A stretch of DNA of 7,084 nt from JBCBSS01 sp039819065 (GTDB taxonomy: Bacteria > Bacteroidota > Bacteroidia > Cytophagales > Cyclobacteriaceae): contig JBCBSS010000231.1 in the NCBI GenBank assembly GCA_039819065.1, positions 1 through 7,084 on the forward strand. Direction: 5' to 3'. This document shows, one piece after another, positions 1 to 5,548 of the stretch; positions within the stretch are counted from its first letter, which is position 1, and every line of letters begins with the position of its first letter. The notes under the pieces were generated by a model. That model was not told the DNA's origin. It made no database searches and was given only the letters and a program-made list of their open reading frames with translations. The position numbers and the translations under genes are program-made.

Positions 1-1
1 G

Positions 2-694
2 ACTTATTGGTTTGTATTATTGATTTGGTCCGCGTGTTATTTTACATATCAATATTTCCAGCGTTCTAACAAAGCATTGAAACAAGAAGCGGCAATGACG
101 GAGATAGAACTCAATAATCTAAAGTCTCAGCTCAACCCACATTTTATCTTCAATGCCCTGAATAGTATCAGAGCCTTGGTAGACGAAGATCCGGCCAAAT
201 CGAAAAATGCCATCACACAGTTATCCAATATCCTTAGAAATTCTCTAGCTTCGGATAAAAAGAGACTAATTACTTTCAAAGACGAACTAAAAACTGTTGA
301 AGACTACTTAAGTTTAGAGAGCATAAGGTACGAAGAACGATTACAGACGGAATTTGATATACATCCTGATTCCTATAAGTTCCTTGTGCCGCCACTCATG
401 ATTCAGACACTAGTTGAAAATAGCATCAAGCATGGTATTGCTAAGTTGAAGAAGGGAGGAGTGGTTCAACTTAAAACACAAACAGGAAACTATTCTCTGA
501 GAGTACAGCTTCGTAATACGGGGCACTTTGAGGTGAACGGCAAAAATGGTGCAGACCACTATGGTTTAGGGCTAAAAAATACGAGGCAGCGCCTTAATTT
601 AATTTATGGTAATGAAGCCTCATTCAAGATAGAAAACGAAACTGAAGATATAGTTTTAACAGAATTGATCATTCCATTAACGACCGAAATATGA
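2..694 (+). CDS. LytS/YehU-family sensor histidine kinase, 5'-truncated by window edge
   Basis: This is the C-terminal part of a membrane sensor kinase that would autophosphorylate on histidine and pass the phosphate to the regulator encoded next. The reading frame is open to base 2, so the TTG at 20 is an internal leucine codon and not a start; the N-terminal sensor region lies outside the window. About 230 residues are visible: the end of a hydrophobic membrane helix (bases 2-60), a short linker helix, then a His_kinase-type domain with the motif LNPHFIFNALN, whose histidine codon is at 140-142. The N-box VENSIKHG follows (Asn codon 419-421), then NTG in place of the usual DxG, and a G-box YGLGLKNTRQRL. 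NPHFxFN and this ATP site are typical of the LytS-like class. The stop overlaps the regulator's start as ATGA, which suggests translational coupling. The family is secure; the signal sensed cannot be inferred. Confidence 0.93.
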   Translation, partial: TYWFVLLIWSACYFTYQYFQRSNKALKQEAAMTEIELNNLKSQLNPHFIFNALNSIRALVDEDPAKSKNAITQLSNILRNSLASDKKRLITFKDELKTVEDYLSLESIRYEERLQTEFDIHPDSYKFLVPPLMIQTLVENSIKHGIAKLKKGGVVQLKTQTGNYSLRVQLRNTGHFEVNGKNGADHYGLGLKNTRQRLNLIYGNEASFKIENETEDIVLTELIIPLTTEI

Positions 695-1416
695 AGGCAA
701 TAATTGTAGATGATGAGCGTCTGGCAAGAAAAGAGCTGAGTAACTTACTACAAGAGCATAATGAGATAGAAATCATAGGAGAAGCTACTAATGTAGATGA
801 GGCCTTTGACCTCGTAAATCAAGTAAACCCAGACTTGATTTTCCTTGATATACAGATGCCAGGTAAATCTGGTTTTGAGCTACTGGAGATGCTTGATGCC
901 GTACCGACCGTAATCTTTACAACTGCTTATGACGAGTATGCTTTGAAAGCTTTTGAGGTTAATGCACTCGATTACTTATTAAAGCCGGTGCAACCCGAGC
1001 GCTTAAAAGATGGCATTAGCAAATTATTGTCTAGCCAAAAAGAAGGCTCAGAAGACAAGCCACAAGAAACAACTAAGAAGCTTGGGTTGAATGATCAGGT
1101 TTTTGTGAAAGACGGTGACAAGTGCTGGTTTGTAAGCCTGGCCAATATTAGGTTGTTCGAATCTGATGGGAACTATATCAAGGTTTATTTCGAGAGCAAC
1201 AAGCCTATGATTCACAAATCCTTGAATGCCTTGGATGAAAAACTGGATGAGCGTAGCTTTTTCAGAGCAAGTAGAAAACACATCATTAATTTGAGCTGGT
1301 TAGAATCGATAGAACCGTGGTTCAATGGAGGATTGATGGTGAAATTGAAGGGAGGAGAAAAAGTCGAGGTAAGTAGAAGGCAGGCCGCTAAATTCAAAGA
1401 GATGATGAGTCTTTAA
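691..1416 (+). CDS. LytTR-family response regulator (receiver plus LytTR DNA-binding domain)
   Basis: This is a two-domain transcriptional regulator of 241 residues, the usual length for the LytR/AlgR class. The receiver domain (about 1-115) has the acidic pair D7-D8, the phospho-acceptor D53 in FLDIQMPGKSG, T77 and K98 in the LLKPV motif, so all residues needed for phosphorylation are present. A charged linker (about 115-132) leads to a LytTR beta-type DNA-binding domain (about 135-238) with the typical patterns FESDGNYIKVYF, KSLNALDEKL and FFRASRKHIINLSWL. The start overlaps the kinase stop (ATGA) and no Shine-Dalgarno sequence is seen, consistent with coupling, so the upstream kinase is its probable partner. 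The 3' end overlaps the convergent gene by four bases. Target genes are unknown; LytTR sites are usually pairs of imperfect direct repeats, and I found no convincing one in the window. Confidence 0.95.
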   Translation: MKAIIVDDERLARKELSNLLQEHNEIEIIGEATNVDEAFDLVNQVNPDLIFLDIQMPGKSGFELLEMLDAVPTVIFTTAYDEYALKAFEVNALDYLLKPVQPERLKDGISKLLSSQKEGSEDKPQETTKKLGLNDQVFVKDGDKCWFVSLANIRLFESDGNYIKVYFESNKPMIHKSLNALDEKLDERSFFRASRKHIINLSWLESIEPWFNGGLMVKLKGGEKVEVSRRQAAKFKEMMSL

Positions 1417-1781
1417 TTGAAATTAAGGCTCTTATAAAACTCTTCGTCTATTTTCCAATCACGCGCTAACCTTACAATGGCTTGTGCTTCCATTTCGGTG
1501 GCATAGCCTTTTAGATGATTAGCTTCCCAAACCATATTAACATAATCTAAGCGTTTGGCTTTAGGCATATCACCAACAATATCATTCAGGTACTGACGTG
1601 CTCTCTCAAAAGAAGTGATGTAATCCTGAGCTATGAAGGCGTTAGCCCATGTCAATTCTTCTTGAGCATCTAACTTCTCAGCTGTTTCCTTTAATATTTT
1701 ACTTTCTTCTTCATCCAATCCGTGATAGTGGAAAATCACAGATTTCAATAACATGTAAGCTTTTTTCTCCTGACTGGTCAT
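1413..1781 (-). CDS. small helical protein, possibly TerB-like
   Basis: This gene encodes a soluble 122-residue protein with no signal peptide or membrane segment. It appears almost entirely alpha-helical and rich in Glu, Lys and Ala. Two stretches, around residues 19-38 (HGLDEEESKILKETAEKL) and 90-108 (start KGYATEMEAQAI), share the pattern of a turn with glycine, then acidic residues, then an amphipathic helix. This resembles the duplicated helical layout of TerB/DjlA-N domains, although the DG pair usual in TerB is not clearly kept. I do not recognise a specific function, and TerB-like is a tentative fold guess. The ATG is preceded by GAGGAGG at 1794-1800 with a rather long 12-base spacer, and no other in-frame start lies nearby. 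It is the last gene of the minus-strand unit, 50 bases after the cyclase-family gene, and its stop interlocks with that of the response regulator. Confidence 0.8.
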   Translation of the reverse strand: MTSQEKKAYMLLKSVIFHYHGLDEEESKILKETAEKLDAQEELTWANAFIAQDYITSFERARQYLNDIVGDMPKAKRLDYVNMVWEANHLKGYATEMEAQAIVRLARDWKIDEEFYKSLNFN

Positions 1782-1793
1782 AGTCTTACTTGG

Positions 1794-1800
1794 CCTCCTC
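1794..1800 (-). promoter_or_regulatory. Shine-Dalgarno-like GAGGAGG before the TerB-like gene
   Basis: Reading the minus strand, GAGGAGG lies 12 bases before the ATG at 1781. It is the clearest ribosome-binding sequence in the window, where most other genes have none. The spacer is longer than the usual 5-9 bases, so it may be weakly effective. It also lies inside a 14-codon mini-ORF (1786-1830). Confidence 0.5.
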
Positions 1801-1831
1801 GACTAGTAGAAAATTAAACCTTTGCGTCATG

Positions 1832-2587
1832 TTAAGCAAGAATCTCGTAAATAACGGGCTTACTAGGGCTCACGTCTAACTCCAAACTGGTCGTTTGCAG
1901 ATTAAGCAAATAAACCCCGTCAGGAATGTCGTCTGGTACGTAGATCAATTCCGTAATAGTACAATCTTCCCTTATTTTATCAGGAAGACCCCAGAAGGTA
2001 CGATGTGCCACTAATTTTCCTTCATCGACCTCCCGATCCAATGATGGAAGGTCTACTAACAAATGTTTGACCCCTTTTTCCACAAAAAAATCGATGATAT
2101 CCTCGCTGAAGTAAGGTGGGTTTGTACCAGAGTAATTCCTGGTTAATTTTTCTTCGCTGTTAGGCTCTGTCCTTATGATCAACGCGTCAACCTCATTATT
2201 GATCAGCCTATGTGACATATCGTTTAGTCTAAAAATCAGATCACCATCTTCAGCTTCATGTGGAGTTATGGTAATAAGCCTTGCCAGAAAATGGGATTGT
2301 TTCAGGCATGCATTAAGCGTAGCCGACTCATCATCTGATATGTGGCCGTAGCATTCAGTGTGCGTGCCGTTCCCATGCGGTGTAATGATAACCTTGTTAT
2401 GATTGACATTGCCACCAGCTTTAACACTACCAATGAAATTCTCTCCATTGATTGACTTAATGGAAACTGGGTCAGACCAATAACAATTAGGGTTATCGCT
2501 TCCGTGACGTATAGGTATTGAAATATCGATGGGCTTACTCAGGTCTACCCTGTAAAGCACGTTTCGATGGTTGAATTGAGCTATCAT
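1832..2587 (-). CDS. cyclase-family (kynurenine formamidase-like) metal-dependent hydrolase
   Basis: This is a 251-residue cytoplasmic protein of the Cyclase family (PF04199 type), whose best-known members are KynB-like arylformamidases that hydrolyse amides or lactones with bound metal. Supporting features are the N-terminal SKPIDISIPI, the metal motif HGNGTHTECYGHI at residues 71-83, DALIIRTEP at 134-142, and LLVDLPSLDREVDEGKLVAH at 176-195, the family's late Asp/His block. The C-terminal pattern GVYLLNLQTTSLEL also fits. In textbook members the metal motif reads HxGTHxDxPxH. Here the first histidine is one residue further upstream, Glu78 replaces Asp and Tyr80 replaces Pro. This looks like a distinct subfamily and not a damaged gene, because the rest is intact. 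No other tryptophan-catabolism gene is nearby, so the substrate is unassigned. It starts three bases after the hemW stop (TAG AAA ATG), indicating co-transcription and coupling. Confidence 0.88.
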   Translation of the reverse strand: MIAQFNHRNVLYRVDLSKPIDISIPIRHGSDNPNCYWSDPVSIKSINGENFIGSVKAGGNVNHNKVIITPHGNGTHTECYGHISDDESATLNACLKQSHFLARLITITPHEAEDGDLIFRLNDMSHRLINNEVDALIIRTEPNSEEKLTRNYSGTNPPYFSEDIIDFFVEKGVKHLLVDLPSLDREVDEGKLVAHRTFWGLPDKIREDCTITELIYVPDDIPDGVYLLNLQTTSLELDVSPSKPVIYEILA

Positions 2588-2590
2588 TTT

Positions 2591-3715
2591 CTAGACAATA
2601 AACATATCTGAGGCAATCTTATCTGCCATAAGCAGGCCTTTTTCTGTCAAACGCATACAATTGTTCTCCAAGATGATCATTTTACGGCTTTCTAACTCTT
2701 CAATGTATTTTTTGTGCTGTGTAAGAACATCCAAACCATAGTCTTTTAACTTATCTATCTCACACCCCCAGCTAGTACGTAAACCAGTGAGTAGATACTC
2801 ATTGATCTGGTCTTCAACAGCGAGATATTCGATCTCATTTGGAAGCTCTTGTCTAATCAAGGCCTTAATATAAAGGTTATTGTTAGAGATATTGAAATGT
2901 CTTGAAATTTGATTGTAAGAATGTGCACTTGGCCCTAGGCCAAGATACTTTTGTTGTCTCCAATAATTGCTATTGTGTTTAGAAGCTAATCCCGGCAAAC
3001 TGAAATTCGAAACCTCATAGTGATCATAACCATTCTCGCCTAGCGCCTCGCAAAGCATGTTATATTCATCTACCGCAAAAGCATCATTGACTACGCTGAT
3101 TTTTCCTTTGTTCAGCCAATTGCCAAAAGCAGTCTTTTCTTCTATCGTTAAGCTATAAGCAGAAATATGCTCTGGATGTAGTGATAAACATTTTTCAAGG
3201 TCTCTTTGCCAACGTTTATGATTATCCTCCTTTATTGCATAGATCAAATCGATACTAATATTCTCAAACCCGATCATTCTGGCCTGCTCAACACATTCGA
3301 ATGCCTCTACTGCATTATGCGCTCTGTTCAGGTAAGTCAGTATGTTATTATCGAAGGATTGGATGCCTATACTGAGTCGGTTAATGCCAGCACTATAAAG
3401 ATCCTCAAGTTTGGTGCGGGAAAGGTCATCTGGATTAGCCTCAAGCGTGACTTCGGTATTTTCGTTGATTACAAAAGTTGACCGTAGTTGTTCAAGCTGT
3501 TTTGATATTTCTGATGATGATAACAAGGATGGCGTTCCACCGCCAAAATAAATGGTCTCTACAGTCTCGTTATAGAGATACTCCTTTTGTAAAGAAATCT
3601 CCGTTTCTATTGCTTCCAGGAACTTCTCTTTTAATGACAAGCTTGTGCTGAAATGGAAATCACAATAGTGACATGCCTGTTTACAAAAAGGTATATGAAT
3701 GTAAATTCCTGCCAA
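2591..3715 (-). CDS. hemW: HemW-type radical SAM heme chaperone, probable TTG start
   Basis: HemW proteins are radical SAM relatives of coproporphyrinogen-III dehydrogenase (HemN) that bind heme and are thought to deliver it to target proteins. With the TTG start the product has 374 residues, a normal length. The iron-sulfur motif CKQACHYCDF (Cys11, 15, 18) is CxxxCxxC followed by D-F; true HemN has a fourth cysteine (CxC) and a longer N-terminus, so HemW is the better name. Other landmarks are GGGTPSLL (about 58-65), EANPDD (92-97), SIGIQSFD, HISAYSLTIEE, YEVSNFSLPG, HNSNYW (247-252), GLGPSAHS (259-266) and a HemN_C-like end. An ATG at 3751 would add 12 hydrophobic residues, but a family protein normally begins M-AGIYIHIPFC, which matches TTG-GCA-GGA at 3715, and a promoter-like element lies between the two candidates. 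It is the first gene of the hemW-cyclase-TerB-like unit. Confidence 0.92.
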   Translation of the reverse strand: MAGIYIHIPFCKQACHYCDFHFSTSLSLKEKFLEAIETEISLQKEYLYNETVETIYFGGGTPSLLSSSEISKQLEQLRSTFVINENTEVTLEANPDDLSRTKLEDLYSAGINRLSIGIQSFDNNILTYLNRAHNAVEAFECVEQARMIGFENISIDLIYAIKEDNHKRWQRDLEKCLSLHPEHISAYSLTIEEKTAFGNWLNKGKISVVNDAFAVDEYNMLCEALGENGYDHYEVSNFSLPGLASKHNSNYWRQQKYLGLGPSAHSYNQISRHFNISNNNLYIKALIRQELPNEIEYLAVEDQINEYLLTGLRTSWGCEIDKLKDYGLDVLTQHKKYIEELESRKMIILENNCMRLTEKGLLMADKIASDMFIV

Positions 3716-3739
3716 AAGCGTTATTATTATTAAAAAACA

Positions 3740-3747
3740 CAAAATTA
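3740..3747 (-). promoter_or_regulatory. candidate Bacteroidota -7 promoter element for hemW
   Basis: The minus strand reads TAATTTTG, an exact match to the Bacteroidota -7 consensus TAnnTTTG. A TTAAC sequence 21 bases upstream (3769-3773) could be a weak -33 element (consensus TTG/TTGAC). Transcription would begin near 3733, about 18 bases before the proposed TTG start and downstream of the alternative ATG at 3751. The octamer is AT-rich and could occur by chance; its position just upstream of the start supports it. Confidence 0.45.
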
Positions 3748-3754
3748 ACATTCT

Positions 3755-5515
3755 TTGGTGAGTGTCAGGTTAACATTTGTGACAGTATTCTTTGCTATTA
3801 ACACACTGCTCTTTTGTTCTGATGTATTGGGGCAGAAGAATAGAATAGTCAAGGTCAGAGTGACGGATCCAACGTCGCTAACCAAACAACTGAAGTATCT
3901 GACAGAAGCGGAATTTGTTGACTCCACCCTGGCCAGTCAGAAATCACTTGAGATCATTAGGAGGCTACAATCAGAGGGACACCTTTTGGCTGAGTTAATT
4001 GCTGTATTTTCATCGGAGGACAGCGTTGTCCTTAAACTTCAGGCAGGCCCTGCCTTTGAATGGGCCAACTTGAAAGTCGAGACGATACCCAGAATATTGC
4101 TTTTAAAATGGGGCTATAAGGAAAATCTATTTAATGAAAAGCCAGTCAGATTTGATCGACTGCAATCCTTCATCAAAAAGTCGTTAGATTATAATGAAAC
4201 ACACGGATACCCTTTCAGTAAGCTGAGGTTTGATTCTATAGTAGTTGCAAGCAATGCGATATCAGCCAATCTGATTTACGAGCCAGGACCTTTGATTACC
4301 TTCGATTCATTGCAAATTATAGGAGAGGTAAATATAAAGAGGTCATTTCTGGCTTCTTATCTGGGTATAGAACGAGGTTCTCTTTACAATCAGACTAAAC
4401 TCGATCAGATCTACGAAAAGATCGATGCCCTTTCTTATATCGAAGTCAGTCAACCCTTAGAATTGACTTTTCAAAACAACGAAGCCTCCCTGAAGCTATT
4501 CCTGAAAAACAAGAAAGTAAATACTGTTGATGGCATAGTCGGCCTACTGCCTAATGAACGGATAGATGGAAGGTTTCTATTAACGGGTCAATTTGACTTA
4601 AATCTTCAAAACCTATTTGCCAGTGGAAAGAATTTAAATGTCAAGTGGCAAAGCCTAAAACCACTATCACAGCTTTTGAACCTATCATATTACCACCCAA
4701 ACCTTTTCCGATCTGATCTCAACTTAAAAACAACTTTCAATATTCTGAAAGAGGACACTACCTTCGTAAATAGGAATTTTAGAATAAACTTTGATTACAA
4801 TCTTTCTTCCGAAAACAGCTTTTATGCCTTCACGGAATTCAGGTCTTCAAATTTGTTGAGTACTACACAGTTCAGGTTTAACGAAGAGCTTCCGGATTTT
4901 TCAGACGTGAGACTGAACAATTATGGCATTGGATTTCAGGAGTCTAATCTAGACACCCCACTTAACCCGAAAAGGGGCTTGGCACTACAACTAGAAGCGG
5001 CTCTCGGCACCAAAGAAATACTGATGAATGCAGGCCTGCCGGAGGAGGTTTATCAGGGAGTACCCTTAAACACTACCCAATACACTTTGCTTTTTGGTAT
5101 TGATAAATATTCCCGTATTTCCGATCAATTTGTATTATTCAATTCACTGAATGGAGGCATAATTTTTAATGAACGCCTCTTTTTCAATGATCTCTTCAGA
5201 GTAGGAGGCCTTAATTCTTTGAGAGGGTTTAACGACAACTTCTTTTTCGCTTCCCGATACGTTATTTCCAATTTAGAATTGAGGCTTTATTATGAATCAG
5301 CTTCATACCTATTTGTGTTCTATGACCAATCTTTTCTTCAATATGACCTTGTTGAAAACAGCTTTGAAGACTATCCCTTAGGAGTGGGTGGGGGCATTAG
5401 CTTGGAAGGAAAAGGGGGTACACTAACATTGGCCTATGCACTTGGACGGTCACAAGATCAACCGCTCAGTTTTAACCTTTCCAAATTGCATATCGGTTAT
5501 GTAGCTAAATTCTAA
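3755..5515 (+). CDS. Omp85-superfamily outer-membrane protein with POTRA-like repeats
   Basis: This is a secreted beta-barrel protein of 586 residues from TTG 3755 (585 from GTG 3758). The N-terminus is a signal peptide: a basic start with Arg5, a hydrophobic core at about 6-22, and cleavage probably after VLG (residue 26). POTRA-like units follow: about 30-110, 110-180 (KSLDYNETHGYPFSKLRFDS) and 182-255 (LITFDSLQIIGEV, FLASYLGIERGSLYN). The barrel (about 260-586) has DTPLNPKRGLAL and GGLNSLRGF; R490-G491-F492 is the superfamily's conserved (V)RGF/Y loop-6 motif (codons 5222-5230). It ends in an aromatic residue after alternating beta pattern. Omp85 proteins insert or export proteins or lipids. 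With about three POTRA units it is closer in size to TamA/TpsB/surface-antigen types than to full BamA. An in-frame stop at 3746-3748 rules out an upstream start and no ATG is available; GTG 3779 is a further but less likely start. The client is unknown. Confidence 0.88.
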   Translation: MVSVRLTFVTVFFAINTLLFCSDVLGQKNRIVKVRVTDPTSLTKQLKYLTEAEFVDSTLASQKSLEIIRRLQSEGHLLAELIAVFSSEDSVVLKLQAGPAFEWANLKVETIPRILLLKWGYKENLFNEKPVRFDRLQSFIKKSLDYNETHGYPFSKLRFDSIVVASNAISANLIYEPGPLITFDSLQIIGEVNIKRSFLASYLGIERGSLYNQTKLDQIYEKIDALSYIEVSQPLELTFQNNEASLKLFLKNKKVNTVDGIVGLLPNERIDGRFLLTGQFDLNLQNLFASGKNLNVKWQSLKPLSQLLNLSYYHPNLFRSDLNLKTTFNILKEDTTFVNRNFRINFDYNLSSENSFYAFTEFRSSNLLSTTQFRFNEELPDFSDVRLNNYGIGFQESNLDTPLNPKRGLALQLEAALGTKEILMNAGLPEEVYQGVPLNTTQYTLLFGIDKYSRISDQFVLFNSLNGGIIFNERLFFNDLFRVGGLNSLRGFNDNFFFASRYVISNLELRLYYESASYLFVFYDQSFLQYDLVENSFEDYPLGVGGGISLEGKGGTLTLAYALGRSQDQPLSFNLSKLHIGYVAKF

Positions 5516-5523
5516 TAATTTTG
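5516..5523 (+). promoter_or_regulatory. possible -7 element before the DUF4271 gene
   Basis: TAATTTTG, matching TAnnTTTG, starts immediately after the Omp85 stop codon and 25 bases before the DUF4271 ATG. No TTG lies at the proper 19-21 base distance upstream, so this may be a weak internal promoter or chance in AT-rich sequence. It is the same octamer as the hemW candidate. Confidence 0.25.
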
Positions 5524-5548
5524 ACTCAATAGCACTAGCCAACATTCT

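Noticed and set aside
20..22. TTG as the start of the histidine kinase
   Set aside because: The frame is open to base 2 and the upstream codons continue a hydrophobic helix, so the gene runs in from outside the window.
1048..1397. Open frames on the minus strand within the response regulator gene
   Set aside because: They lie opposite a well-supported REC-LytTR gene and show no recognisable domain.
1817..1825. Plus-strand AACCTTTGC as a Bacteroidota -7 element
   Set aside because: It would drive transcription antisense into the cyclase gene, the first base is mismatched, and the only TTG upstream is at a poor distance.
3206..3481. Plus-strand open frame of 91 codons inside hemW
   Set aside because: It is antisense to conserved HemW blocks and has no family resemblance.
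2591..3715. Coproporphyrinogen-III dehydrogenase (HemN) as the identity of the radical SAM gene
   Set aside because: The motif is CxxxCxxC followed by D-F, without the fourth cysteine of HemN, and the HemN N-terminal extension is missing.
3721..3731. ATT/TTA triplet tract as a functional repeat
   Set aside because: It has only about four units, in AT-rich intergenic DNA, and is too short to distinguish from composition.
3755..3840. Lipoprotein signal (LLFC) at the Omp85 N-terminus
   Set aside because: The residue before Cys is Phe, which does not fit a lipobox; a signal peptidase I site after VLG suits a beta-barrel protein better.
3745..3927. Minus-strand open frame opposite the Omp85 signal peptide region
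   Set aside because: It overlaps the hemW upstream region and the Omp85 coding start, and its composition looks like a reversed coding frame.
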